Source: Craterostigma plantagineum
Lineage: Eukaryota; Streptophyta; Magnoliopsida; Lamiales; Linderniaceae
Reading direction: 5' to 3'
DNA: 64,000 nt
NCBI GenBank assembly: GCA_027422505.1
Contig: JAPQWV010001397.1
Location: 27,001 to 91,000 of the forward strand
Below, one piece after another: positions 20,411 through 31,569 of this stretch. Position 1 is the first letter of the stretch; each line of letters opens with the position of its first letter. Both the position numbers and the translations under genes were made by a program. Below the pieces are notes generated by a model, which made no database searches, was not told the origin of the DNA, and saw only the letters and a program-made list of their open reading frames with translations.

Positions 20411-22501
20411 TCAATGCGCAAACACAGTGTCATTCCTCCTCGCCGGCCTATCAGGTATGCCGCCAGGCTTGAACTTCGAAGCCTCGTGCCTAGCAAGCTC
20501 CGGAGGAACAGGGCTGTTGCTCTGTATCAGCATTTGCTTCAAATCGTAGAAAACTTCAGTGTCATGCAAAGTCAAGAACGTGGTCGCCACGCCCGTCTTC
20601 CCAGCCCGGCCCGTCCTACCGATACGATGCGTGTATGCTTCGATGCTGTTTGGCATGTCGTGATTTATAACATGGGCCACGTCGGGGATATCTATTCCAC
20701 GCCCAGCAACATCAGTCGCAACCAAAACATTGTACCTCTTTGTCCTAAAACCCTCCAAGCTTATCTCCCTCTGTTCTTGGGACTTCCCGCCGTGCAAAGT
20801 CGTCACTCGATAACCCTCCTTGTCAAGATTCTTGGCTACGTTGTCCGCAACCTTCTTCGTATTGACAAAAACGATCGCAGTCTTGTCGCCGAGCTCGTCC
20901 AATAACCTCCTCAGCCTGTCCATCTTATCGTTCTCCTTCATCATTATCACGTGCTGAGAGATCAAATCAGTCGCCTTGCCAGCCGTGCCTATGGTGACCA
21001 CCACTGGGTTTCTCAGGTACTTCCTCGCCAGCCTCTCCACGGCGGGTGGCATAGTAGCACTGAACATATAAGTAGTTCTGTATATCTTCTTCTCGTCGAG
21101 CTCCTCGTCCTCATTCTCAGGCTTCATATTGCTCGAAGGCATCGCCTCCAAGACGCCGACGACCTGAGGCTCGAAACCCATGTCTATCATACGATCTGCC
21201 TCGTCGAGGACAACGTAGTTGCACTGATTCAACACTGCGTATCGCCTCTCCAAACAGTCGAGAAGCCTGCCAGGGGTTGCAATCACAACCTCGCAGCCCT
21301 GCCTGATTTTGAAGCCTTGCTCCTCGATGGACTGCCCGCCGACGATAGACACGACTTTGATTCCCAGATAATGAGCGAATTTTACTGTTTCGTCCTCGAT
21401 CTGCTGGGCGAGCTCCCTCGTCGGAGCCATGACTACGGCGTAAGGACCCTCTGCTTCGTTCTCCTCATTGATGGGCGGCAACCGTGTGATATACATAAGC
21501 ATGGGAAGTACGAAAGCTGCTGTCTTGCCAGACCCAGTCTCTGCAACCCCGATAACATCTCTCTGCTGCAAACCCAATGGTATGGCGGCCATTTGAATAG
21601 GCGAAGGCATTTTATATCCAGCCCTCTCCACAGCCTTCATCAGCTCGCCGCTCAATTTGCTCTCTGCCCAGTTTCTCATTGGCCTGGGAATCCTCGAGCC
21701 CTTGTAAGAAATGTTGAAATCCTCTCTAAAGATTCTCCAATCCCTCTCAGTCATCTCTTCTAACTTCTTCTCAGACCAATGCCTATCGACTCTCATATCG
21801 AATGTGTCGTACATGTCAGCAGCCTGCTCCTTCCTCCTCTGTGCGATAGCTTCTTCTCGCGTCTCCTCGGTGCCTTCCTTCTTACGAATTTCATCACGAG
21901 TATCCTTTTCGTTCTGAGCAGCTAGCTTCTTTTGCTCTCTTCGGTCCATACCCGCCCTGAAACCACGACCAAACAATAGACGAGCCTCGTGAGGGTTTTG
22001 GTACAGAGAATTCATATCCCGAGAGGTATCCTCGGTGTTCTCCCAGTCGAAGGAAAACCTAAACTTCTCGCTGGGCTTAATGACGCGTTTCTTCGGCTTC
22101 TTCGACCCTAAGTACTGCTCCTTGATGGCTGCAAGCTCTACTTCTCGCTCCCTTTCAGCTAATTTCTCCAATCGAGCATTCTTTTGTTCATCCTCGCGAC
22201 TTCGTCGATCGTTATCGCGCTGATCGCGTTCGCGGTCGCGATTCCGGCGTTCAGAGGCCCGATCGCGGTCGCGTTCCCTGTCACGGTCCCGGCCTCGGTC
22301 GGAATCGCGTCCCCGCTCGCGGTCGGAGGACGGATTGGGGGTTTTGGATTGGTCGATAAGATCAGCGGCGCTGCGCTTCTGCAGAGCGACTTCCTCCTGG
22401 CGGCGCTGGAGAGCTAGCTTTTGCCTCTCCTCTTTGGTGAGGAAAACGGGCTTTTTGGTTCCGTCGAGCTTGTCAACGACGTAGTCCGATGATCTCTTCA
22501 T
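20411..22501 (-). CDS. RH21: Pre-mRNA splicing DEAD-box ATP-dependent RNA helicase RH21 (Prp28 / U5-100K orthologue)
   Basis: This 696-residue protein is a single uninterrupted frame. Prp28 proteins drive exchange of U1 for U6 snRNA at the 5' splice site in the nucleus. Residues about 60-105 are an RD/RE/RS-like charged tract, and 105-290 is a basic/acidic linker with likely coiled coil. The helicase core has the Q motif with PIQ at 301-303, AETGSGKT (320-327), PTRELA (360-365), TPGR (409-412), DEAD (433-436), SAT (481-483), [11 protein letters not shown] (594-604) and HRIGRTGR (625-632). All catalytic motifs are intact. The length is close to plant RH21 proteins and between yeast and human Prp28. 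An in-frame TGA two codons upstream fixes the start. It is the only intact cellular gene I can support in this window, and it is flanked by MITEs. Confidence 0.97.
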   Translation of the reverse strand: MKRSSDYVVDKLDGTKKPVFLTKEERQKLALQRRQEEVALQKRSAADLIDQSKTPNPSSDRERGRDSDRGRDRDRERDRDRASERRNRDRERDQRDNDRRSREDEQKNARLEKLAEREREVELAAIKEQYLGSKKPKKRVIKPSEKFRFSFDWENTEDTSRDMNSLYQNPHEARLLFGRGFRAGMDRREQKKLAAQNEKDTRDEIRKKEGTEETREEAIAQRRKEQAADMYDTFDMRVDRHWSEKKLEEMTERDWRIFREDFNISYKGSRIPRPMRNWAESKLSGELMKAVERAGYKMPSPIQMAAIPLGLQQRDVIGVAETGSGKTAAFVLPMLMYITRLPPINEENEAEGPYAVVMAPTRELAQQIEDETVKFAHYLGIKVVSIVGGQSIEEQGFKIRQGCEVVIATPGRLLDCLERRYAVLNQCNYVVLDEADRMIDMGFEPQVVGVLEAMPSSNMKPENEDEELDEKKIYRTTYMFSATMPPAVERLARKYLRNPVVVTIGTAGKATDLISQHVIMMKENDKMDRLRRLLDELGDKTAIVFVNTKKVADNVAKNLDKEGYRVTTLHGGKSQEQREISLEGFRTKRYNVLVATDVAGRGIDIPDVAHVINHDMPNSIEAYTHRIGRTGRAGKTGVATTFLTLHDTEVFYDLKQMLIQSNSPVPPELARHEASKFKPGGIPDRPARRNDTVFAH

Positions 22502-22684
22502 GTCTCAAGGTTGATGAAAATTGGGAATCCGCGGTGTTTCTGCTCTCGTACTGAATGATTTTGGAATTAGGGCATCACGAGATATGGACTTGTGGTGGGC
22601 TTGGGTCGGTTTGTTTATTTGGACAATTATATTCAGTCCCTAGTTTTTAAATCGTTCAGTTCCTGTCAGAATTTCTATTACTTT
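22502..22684 (-). promoter_or_regulatory. RH21 5' UTR / promoter-proximal region
   Basis: This short stretch lies between the RH21 start codon and the first MITE copy at 22685. It must hold the 5' UTR and core promoter if the gene is expressed from here. No clear TATA box is seen. The upstream MITE pair is close enough to affect expression. Confidence 0.4.
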
Positions 22685-22950
22685 GTGCTCGTTTGGTTAG
22701 TAGGTTTATATTTAGGAGGGTTCAAGTTAGTTAGGTTTATATAAAATTAATTAATGGGTATAAAATAAAATTGTGTTTGGTTAGCGGGTTTAGATAAACA
22801 CATCAGATGGGGTGTGTTTATTTAAACCCATAAGTATGGGTTTAGAGCTGAATTATATAAACTCATGGTTTAAATATAATTACGAACCAAACACTTGAAT
22901 ATATCTTAAACCCATGTTTAAAATACCTAAACCCATCAACCAAACAAAGA
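22685..22950. mobile_element. MITE copy 1 (GTGCTCGTTTGGTT terminus)
   Basis: The unit starts GTGCTCGTTTGGTTAGTAGG and ends near AACCAAACAAAGAC, so the termini are inverted repeats. It contains repeated AAACCCAT words. It is followed after about 16 bp by a second, diverged copy in the same orientation. The superfamily is uncertain (PIF/Harbinger-like or hAT-like). Confidence 0.6.
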
Positions 22951-22966
22951 CAGGATAAATCCTATA

Positions 22967-23230
22967 GTGCTCGTTTGGTTGACAGATTTATATTTAGCAG
23001 GGTTTAAATAAGTAAGGTTTTATAAAACAAATTAATGGGTATAAGTAAAATGTGTGTGTGGTTAGTGGTTTTAAATAAACACATGTGAGAGGGTGTGTTT
23101 ATCTAAACCCGTCTGCATAGGTTTAGACTTGTTTTATATAAACCCAATGTTTAGATAAGCTTGCGAACCAAACACACTAAGATATCATAACCCACTTTTA
23201 AAATACTTAAACACTCCAACCAACAAGCAC
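22967..23230. mobile_element. MITE copy 2, tandem to copy 1
   Basis: It starts GTGCTCGTTTGGTTGACAG and ends AACCAACAAGCAC, an inverted repeat of its start. It aligns throughout with copy 1 at an estimated 75-80% identity by eye. The same orientation and close spacing suggest local duplication or insertion of one copy beside another. Confidence 0.6.
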
Positions 23231-23589
23231 ATAGTATTCTGTAAATGTATGTTTCATGTGGTGCTGCCACTGTCCTAACTCCTTTGTTTTTAATTTAAAT
23301 AATAAACACCCACTATCAATCCCACGATCTATATATCACCAATATTCATTGTTTTAAACTGGATTTTTTGTTAATAGGATTACTTTTGTGTGAAATAAAA
23401 AAAAAAGAGGATTCTTGGTTTTTTAATTAAAAAAAGGGATTGGGTGTTTTAAAAAAAAATCGAAGTGTTTGATTATCATTTTGATCCGCTCGACTGAAAT
23501 TTCATGTCGAAATGAGATTTTAATCGATGGGTTCGTGATCTTACATGTATTAACCCCAAATCTGGGTGAATTTTCGTGTTTTTGAGCTT

Positions 23590-23815
23590 GAATCGACGTT
23601 TTCGAGTAAAAAACGATTTATTCGAATATTTATTCGAACTATTCGAGTGAATTCGAATAGAAAATAACACTTATTCGAGTAAAAAATTCGAATTAAAAAT
23701 TCGAATTAATATTTTCAATTCGAGTTTTTTTTTACTCGAACTGATTAATTCGAATAAATTCGAATTAAAAAAAAATTATTCGAATTCGAATTTTTTACTC
23801 GAATAAATGCTACTT
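23590..23815. repeat. A/T-rich palindromic simple sequence (ATTCGAAT words)
   Basis: Dense, overlapping TTCGAA, ATTCGAAT and ACTCGAATAA words make this stretch almost self-complementary. It probably arose by local slippage or is the core of an old inverted repeat. No coding frame. Confidence 0.6.
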
Positions 23816-24150
23816 AAGTTGGGTATTTCAGTAACTTTCGTCCGTTCCCTTTTGTTTAATTAAAATAGGAAACGCTCCCTTTTGTTAAAAGAACCCTTTA
23901 AAACTACTCATCAAACGAAAACCGCCATCGCCCAAATTTTCATGTTCATATCAAATGCTCGATCAAGTACCACAATGACGGGCAAGGGGCAACACTTCAC
24001 CTACTACGGCGACCATCAATATCCTCCGTGGCGTTGTCACTTCCCCACTACCTAAAACCCTGTAAGATTTCTGTGTAACAGTGAACCTCATCAGCAACGT
24101 TCGGCTGCACGTGCAAATCAATCACCTACCGTCGGGGAAAAACAATTTGT

Positions 24151-24373
24151 GGTCGATTAGCTGTGAATAAATGGTAGTCGACACTATTTGGTATGTACAA
24201 GGCATTGTCTGTTCTGTGATGGTCTAATTATTTGCTGCTATTTGGTTATGCTGGATGGTCGATTAGCTGTGAATAAATCATAGATCAACACTATTTGGTA
24301 TGGGACAAGGCGCTTTGTTTTTTTAGTCTGTTCTGTGATGGTCTAATCTTTGCTGCTATTTGGTTATGCTCGA
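24151..24373 (+). repeat. Tandem duplication of a ~106-117 bp unit
   Basis: 24151-24256 and 24257-24373 both read GGTCGATTAGCTGTGAATAA..., then ACTATTTGGTATG, GTCTGTTCTGTGATGGTCTAAT and CTGCTATTTGGTTATGCT. The second copy has a short T-rich insertion. It lies in a probable intron or intergenic region upstream of the exon-like ORF at 24991. Confidence 0.8.
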
Positions 24374-24990
24374 TCAACTTCTTACATTAGCCATGGTATT
24401 TTTTGGTTATGTTAATTTGAGAAGAATTTTAGATTCCTCTTGCTTTGCCAGTTTCTAGGTTTCTTGCGGTTTGTTTTCTCAGGTTTAATGCATTAGTGCC
24501 AGGGCAAAGTTTGCAAGCTTCGTGGTTGTTTCGGGTATGTTTTATTAAATTTTAATATAATAATTTCCGTAGTTTGAACTTTTATTCAGTAGCACCTCTA
24601 TTTTATATGAGCTTATGTAGGCTTTTGTCATTTGCTCTATTTGGGAAAATAGTGAAAATATTTTGCGCGAAGATTCTGCAACCCGCCTGTTTGGTATTTG
24701 AGGACTGCGTTGATTGCTTTGGATTGCATGCATAATTCTTGCTAACAGTTCCTTATAGATTATGCTATTGCATAACTATTTGGATGGATTTCATGATATA
24801 TGAGCAATGAAGGAATGAAGCCGAAAGGTACGGCATCAAAGAAATATTTTACATATATGAGTTTAAGGCAACAGAGAACTTCGAAAATTGATGTGTGAAT
24901 GTTGGTTTTTTGTTGCTTTTCTAAATAATGATGATCTTTTTGCTTACGAAAACATAAGAAAATTTTTGGCTTCGTTTTGTTGGTCTATAG

Positions 24991-25155
24991 CGTGCAACTG
25001 AGGGGAAAGATTGGTGGGCTGTTGTCGAAGAGCTTCGAGAAGAGCTAACTCACGAATACAGAAACGAGCACAATAGGATTCCGCTACATAATGCTCAAAA
25101 GAATTCATTATTGATTCCTGGAACATCTGATAATATGATGTGGTTTGATGGATGA
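24991..25155 (+). CDS. Exon-like 54-codon ORF of an unrecognised gene (partial)
   Basis: A pyrimidine-rich stretch ending CTATAG is followed by an open frame starting RATEGKDWWAVVEELREE and ending DNMMWFDG before TGA at 25153-25155. The composition (W, E, R, N, H) and lack of low complexity look like real coding sequence rather than chance. I do not recognise the protein. No start codon lies in this block, so upstream exons would be needed. An ATG at about 23974 opens a short frame and might belong to it; that link is a guess. It could be a small host gene or a captured fragment. Confidence 0.35.
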   Translation, partial: RATEGKDWWAVVEELREELTHEYRNEHNRIPLHNAQKNSLLIPGTSDNMMWFDG

Positions 25156-26995
25156 TTTGGTTCAGTTTAATTTACAGATTTGTCTTGATGTGCGCTTTGA
25201 GCAGAATCGCTTGATTCGATATCATTGGTCAATGAAAATTTTCTCCAATCTTTTTAAAATATTTCCTAATTAGTGATTTGTGATATATATGGTGAGACAA
25301 CGTTTTTAGTAATCAATGTTCAAGATGTGATAGTTGTTGGAAAGATGAACGTTTCTTGATTTCTCCCGGGTTATAAAGTTAGTTCACCGTTCATGGCAAT
25401 ATCACCATCGAATCTTTACACATTTCGCATCTTCCTACGACAGCAGAAACCTGAGCCGGAGATTCCAATGCCTACTGTCATGATAGAATAAGGTGCTAAC
25501 ATTGTCCAACTCGGCAATGGAGATCGTCTGGGTGCACGACCCATTAAAGTCACGTTTTACAGCTTTACTATTGTTCGATATTTATTGACCTTTCTTTTTT
25601 GGTTTTTAGCTTTCATTAAACAGCTATATGTTTGACAATATTTGCTTAACTCTGCATATGAAGGTGATTTCCTCAAGATATGGATGTCTTAAAATGTATT
25701 GAGACTCTACTGAGAATTTGATTAAGCAAACGGAATTCTTTATCACGAAGCTGTAAGCATTACTTTCCTCATGATGTTTTCTGGGGTGCTCAGATACTAT
25801 GTAGTTACACAAGTACCTGTGCATGTCTTCCAAGAATCAAATATCTTGAAGATGATTAGCCTGACATTGTATGCTCTCCACTTAAATATCACCCGTTTCG
25901 TCATTAATCGATCGACTCTTCCGGATTGCTCTGAAATCTCGATCTCTATTGCAATTGAGTTAAACTCCTTGACGTAATAAAATCATATGGGAATCCAGCA
26001 AACAACTTGCGATGGGCAACGCATTTGGTATAATGAAGTCGTGGGAAAAGGTTAGCCTCCCGGCTAAATTAAGTTCCTCTCATTTTGTGTTCTCCGTTTA
26101 AGTTGATCTGATAAGGCAACGTTAAAAAAAGATGGAGGCTGTGTCCGTCTCATGCATCCCCAACGCAGCCATATGTGGATAGCTATTTAATTTAAGATGA
26201 GAGGGTGTTGTTTTACCAAACGGGCTTCGGCCACCGTACTATTGTTTTTTGGTATTTATGGCCAATGTAGCAGTGTATTTTACTCCTATACATTTGTAAT
26301 TTGTTGGCTAATTTGTGGTGTGTATCTTTGGATGTGTTTGTAGTCGTATGTTTGTTGACGTAGTGAGTTTTGTGATGTTTGAGTTTTTATCAGTCATCTT
26401 ATAAACTTAAATTTTATACATATAGTTAAAACTATTAGCAAAAAACTAGGTGACAAGGGGAAATGATGACGCCATCATAAATTAATACCTCAGTTTTTAA
26501 GTAAACAGTTTTAAAATATCTCAGTTTTTTTGGATAGCTATTATAAATAATTTTGAAAATAACTTTAAGTTTATTTTTCGGATATCCATTAGTAATTATT
26601 TTCAAAGAAATTTTTAACCCGTGCGCGTTGCATGGGCTTTAAAGGATAAATTTTTTGAAAATGAAAGAGATAAGGCTTAAAATATGTATTGACGAAAATA
26701 ACCTCTCTAACATACTAAACTAAGAGTTATTTTTCGGCGACTTTCTATTATGCTGTTAGATTATATTGTTAGAAACATCTGGTGAACGGTTATTTTCCAT
26801 CCCTTGATTGTTACTATGATGCAGAAAATTATTATCAACAGAGAATATTTATTTTATGAATCTCGTGTTTACAGTGAATCGAGCTCCGAAATTTTGAATG
26901 ACCATTGACCAACCAATTTCGGCATGTAAGGTAGGATGTATTGTGGTATTGACGAAGCAAGATGTAAAATTTGTAATGAATTTTTATCTTTCTAT
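25156..26995. other. Low-copy-looking DNA without a recognised gene
   Basis: Only short frames are present, for example a 32-codon frame beginning MAISPSNLYTF near 25394. Part could be the 3' UTR of the preceding exon-like ORF. From about 26400 the sequence is A/T-rich and repeat-like, with CCCGTGCGCGTTGCATGGG near 26620. Confidence 0.35.
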
Positions 26996-27050
26996 TTAGG
27001 GTTCTAATTTGCAAAAATAAGATGGAATCAAAGCCGTTTTTCGCAACGAT
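26996..27050 (+). repeat. Left remnant of the ~290-bp tandem repeat, cut off by copia element D
   Basis: AGGGTTCTAATTTGC...AAGCCGTTTTTCGCAACGAT matches the repeat units at 36402, 36696 and 36990. The copia element begins at 27051, and the unit resumes after it at 36229 (with the ACGAT duplication). Confidence 0.85.
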
Positions 27051-29076
27051 TGTTGAGGTAGATGCCGTACGAGGACTGGGAGTACGATGGCAATTTGCTA
27101 ATGTGTAGTGTTTAGTGATGCAATTTGATTAATTCTATTAATGGAATGACTTTATTTATCATTAATTAATTATTGGATGAATAAATTAAAAGGCAAATTA
27201 TTACTTAGTCTAAAGATTTAACCTTGCAGTCTGGGTGGAGAAGACAAATTAATAAAACCCAAATATTGACAGGTCAGTTACTGATTCTGTGGTGACAGAG
27301 AGGGGCACCAGTAAGCTGAGATACGGCAATATTAAAATAGTCCACAAGTCTAAGTCTCCAGTAGGGTGACTGGAATGACACGTACGACTTGTTTGTCGAT
27401 GAGTCCAATATGGTCGTGCCAACCGTTCACTTGGGAAGTGGGAGCCCATGACAATGATACAAGATGAATCAGATGATTATCTGCATTTGGACACTGACTC
27501 GTAATCGAACGGTCACACGCTTGGATTGTCCTTGATCGAACGATTGATTGTAGTAGTATGTGTGAACCTTAGACTGAAAGGGTTAACTTGGGGTTGATCT
27601 TGAGGTCTTGACTTGTCACTAGTTTGCTAGGCCCGTCTTGCCGATGGCATGGGTCAGCGACGAAATGCGGTCTTGACTTTTCGATGTGATTGCCGGTTGA
27701 ACCGCGGAGCGGGATTTACGGTCTCGATTAAATTTGAGATTAACGTCCTATGGCAAGTTTAATGTGCCGGAGTTCATCCAAGTCTCTTGCCAGAGCATAT
27801 AACTGACTCATGATAGTCGTGGAGTGCAGTTTCAGAACTTTCACCGACATAAACGACATAGAGTCGAGTTCTGTAAGTTTGACTATGCGTGACTTTCACT
27901 CGACCGGGACAAACGTAAAGGGTTTATACATATGACGAAAATCTACAGTCGGTTCGTGAATTATGATTAGATCAAATTGGTACTCAGCTTGGGATCTGTT
28001 CGGTACCACGGAGCTGGCTAGGTGAATACCGAACTCCTAGATACATCCTGGGCCGGTTGAGACGAACCAAGAGAGTCGGGCTTAAAAAGGGCAACCGATA
28101 CAACATCGTCATCAGAGAGAGAGAGACAAGGCTAAGTCCTAGATTGTGACATTAGGATTTGGGGCTTGGCCAAAGCCTTGATCGGCCGAAAATACTAAGT
28201 CTGACTAGTGAAGGGTAAAATGGTCTTTTCACCTCACGATATATTTTGAAATAAAATATTTGATATTGAATATTTACTATATGTTTTAAATTAGATTTAG
28301 ATCTTTATTATTTTCTTAGAGAAATAATATTTGTTTAATTTGGAATTAAATAATGTATATCGGATATATATATAAGTTCCGAATTTTTATTAGATAAAAT
28401 TTTGAAAATTATTAAATATATTTATATTGGATATTATATATTTAAAATATACTAAAATGGTATTTTAATTAATTAAGGTATTGGATATTTAATTAATTAA
28501 ATATAAAGTTTGAATTTTGAATTCATTACTTGGTAAAACGAAGACTTGGTAAAAGGGGAGGTTTGAGGATTTTTCTCCACCCACCTTAACTTATTTTTGG
28601 CTAATCCTAAGAGGTATAAAGAAGGATTTTCGAGATCCTAAAGGTAGTGGAAGCTAAATTTTCGAAAAACAAGCAGAAGAGAGTAAAACCTAAGAGTTTT
28701 CTCCTCTCACCACTTTCTCTCTCGCACTCTCTCTCTCGGGGGCAGCAAGCAGTTCGTTCATGGCCTAGCCGCACGTTCAAGAACATTTGCGACGTTAGTA
28801 AGGTGCCGGCGTGACGATCTTGTGCAAAGAAGGCGTCCCGTTCGTGTGCTTTTGGCGTAGGAGAGGGGCACTACGCCTCGGGGATTCGAAGGATTTGAAG
28901 CTAGCCATTGTTAAGAGATTTCAACAAGGTATCATGGCTGATCTCTTTTATCTCTTTATGTCAATACGTTCTCGTGTTTGTAGCCGAGCGATCTTCGATA
29001 GGCGGAAAACCCCGTAAGATATTAAAATTCCGCCGTTCTAGGAACATGGGTCCAGGGACCCTCAGGGATTTCAACA
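27051..29076 (+). repeat. 5' LTR of copia D
   Basis: It starts TGTTGAGGTAGATG and ends GGGATTTCAACA, 2026 bp. It ends two bases before the primer site. A TCTCTCTCTCGGGGGCAGC stretch and a GTAAGGTGCCGGCGTGACG stretch near 28730-28815 are shared with the 3' LTR. Confidence 0.93.
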
Positions 29077-29077
29077 G

Positions 29078-29089
29078 TGGTGTCAGAGC
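29078..29089 (+). other. Primer-binding site of copia D
   Basis: TGGTGTCAGAGC is a one-base variant of the initiator Met tRNA complement. It lies immediately after the 5' LTR. Confidence 0.85.
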
Positions 29090-29099
29090 AATAGGCTCG

Positions 29100-30697
29100 G
29101 TTAAAGTCACGGGCTATGACAAAAGGCCACGAAAAACCCGAAAGCCTTAGCCGTGCGCATGGCGCACACGGCGCCCGGGCAGCCCGCGCGCGGGGCGAGC
29201 GGGGCTGCGTTGAGTCGCATGCGAAGCGCAACTCCGGGCGGGCTGCATGCAGCATGAGACCTTCTCCTAGCCGTGCGCATGGTGCGCACGACACACGGGC
29301 AGCCGGCACGCAAGGTGCGCGGGGTGCGCGACTCAAGACGGACTGGCCGCGGGCGTACCGCGGCGCGTAGGGCTGACCGCACGCGCGGCATGCGGCACAA
29401 GAGGCACGGGCTACACACATGGGTGCACGCAGCGCTCGGGAAAGCTGCCCGTGGATGCGCGGAAAGTAGGTATGACCGTGCGCGTGTGTGCGAGCTGTAC
29501 TGGGCTAAGAGCGTACGCGGATCGCATGGCGTGAGCATCCTCGACACAGGCTCGATAGGCCTAGTCTAGCCCACCCTACGACCCGATATACATTGGGCTA
29601 GGCTCGGACCTTTTAAAAGCCAAAATTCAATTTCGGCTCGGAAATGTGTTAAATTTGTCGTGATGCATGTTATTTGAATAACGTGGTGATTGATTGGGGA
29701 TTAGGATCTGGTTTTTGCCGGGTGATATGTTAAGGGTGACAAGATCCCCCTAGGTTGTACTTTACAGTTTTTATGAAATAAGACGGACGGTTTTATTAGG
29801 GATAGATTCCCCGTCATAGGATATTATAGTTATGTTATGACGGCCGGACGAGTGTCGTTCGAGAGGAACCCGAACGAGCGAGCTGGTAGCTGAGGCGTCC
29901 GTTCGAGCAAAGCTCGAAGACGTATAGTCTTATTGTTTTGTACAATTAGGATAGAACTAGAAATATCCCCGATCTTTCACATTTACTTTAATAGGTTGAA
30001 ACTAGGTTTACTATTAAAGTCCATTATGTGCGTGTTGGTTTCGAACGTGATAATGTTCATAATGTGCTCGTGTTAAAACTGTGAGGATTTTCCCGAGGTT
30101 AGACCTTTAATATCAAGTGAGTAAAGGGGCTAGGTTCCTGTCTTCTATCAAGTCCAAAAATGTTACCACTTAGGGGTACGGTTGCGTTTGACCGAGTTAC
30201 GGCGCCAAAACCCTCGCCTTTGCGTGAACGAGTTTGGATGCAATTATGAATTGCCGCTGACCGACCACTCTTCACCCTCTAATAAAGAGTTATCCTACGG
30301 GGGAGAAAGTTCACGGAAAAGTGGAAGGTGAGCAGGACGTTGATTGGTTGTACTTGGACAGTTATTCCCAATATGATCCGAGTTACGGCTGAGGGACCCT
30401 GGCTGAGACGAAGACGTTGAATCTTCTGTGTGGCAGAAACGTGTGGGACACGACCTCGGCTAACCAAACGAGCCAATAAGCTTTTAAATTGAGGCTAGTT
30501 TGTAGTAGCGCGGGGAACTCGACGCCACTATGAAACTACTCAACAAGGTTTCCGAAATGCCTAGCGGGAGAAAGGGTTTCAAGAAAAATAGTGGGAGTCA
30601 GACAAAAATTTGAAGTCCTAATTTAGTCTGATTAAACACTCCAAATCCTAACTATCTGTTTATTTTTTGTACTTTATTTTCTTCTCTATTAATTACG
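29100..30697 (+). other. Untranslated leader of copia D with a GC-rich block
   Basis: Between primer site and gag lie about 1.6 kb. 29140-29570 is strikingly GC-rich and CpG-rich, with GCGC/GGGC words and the segment AGCCGTGCGCATGG repeated near 29149 and 29269. The rest is ordinary. Arginine/alanine-rich frames on both strands across the GC block follow from composition and are not supported as genes. Confidence 0.6.
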
Positions 30698-31252
30698 ATG
30701 ACAAACCCATTAATTACACTCTTGGGGAAACATTGTTTGGTGGGACCGAACTATGTAGACTGGCTCGGAAATTTGAGGATCGTCCTCAAATTAGCAAAAC
30801 TGGATTATGTCTTGGACATTAAGGAGCCAAACTTGCCCACAACTGAATCCACTAATGAGGAGATTGTACTCCACGATAAGTGGGTTGAAGATTCAGCGAA
30901 GGTGCACGTCTACATGCTTGTTGCGACTTCTACATCCAAGGGATCGAAGAATAAGTCGAACAAGACAGGTGTGACCAAGGGTAGAGGCGACAAGAAGACG
31001 AAGACCACCAAGGTCGAAAGGTCGGGCGCAAAGCCCACGGATAAGTGCCTCCTTTGCCAGCAGCTGGGCCATTGGAAGCGTGAATATCCGAAGCTGGAGG
31101 CGTCTGATGCCTCAGGAAAACAATTAGTCTTTGAAGCTAATGTTCGGTGTATTCTACTTCGTGGATACTTGACTCATGGGCTAGTTCCCACATTTGTGTT
31201 TTGGACCAAGGTCTATAACGAAGTAGGAAGCTTCGAGCTGGCGAGGTCTTGA
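30698..31252 (+). pseudogene. Copia D gag, internally deleted
   Basis: The start MTNPLITLLGKHCLVGPNYV followed by DWLGNLRIVLKLA is a typical copia gag N-terminus. After residue about 80 the sequence jumps to a basic linker and a zinc knuckle, CLLCQQLGHWKREY, whose last cysteine is tyrosine. The central UBN2 part of gag is missing. A short tail (about residues 145-184) ends where protease should follow; the catalytic DTG/DSG motif is absent. The protein would be non-functional. Confidence 0.75.
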
Positions 31253-31569
31253 TCAACGTAGTAGTGGACATAGTGTACCACAGCAAAACACATGGGATCG
31301 AAGACCTTAGTCTTATCGTCGGTACATTGTTTAGAAGTTTCCGACGTTTTGGTTTTACCCAAGGGGCTTAAAAACATTATTTCGATTCCTGTTTTGAGCA
31401 GACTGGGTTATGAATTTTGATTCATTTATAATGTTTGCCATATTTATTTTAGAAATGAAAATGTTGGAAGTGCGACGTTACTAAATGGTTTATATTGCGT
31501 CAACTTAAAAGACAATGTTAAAACTGTAATGCAATCACCAAATCATCGACTGGGTCGAACGATCGATAC

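Noticed and set aside
20951..21763. Long plus-strand ORF (270 aa) opposite the helicase gene
   Set aside because: It is antisense to the conserved RH21 helicase core. Its openness follows from the codon use of the real gene.
29022..29569. Arginine/alanine/proline-rich ORFs on both strands in the copia D leader
   Set aside because: Several overlapping frames are open on both strands because of the extreme GC content. No domain and no coding signature.
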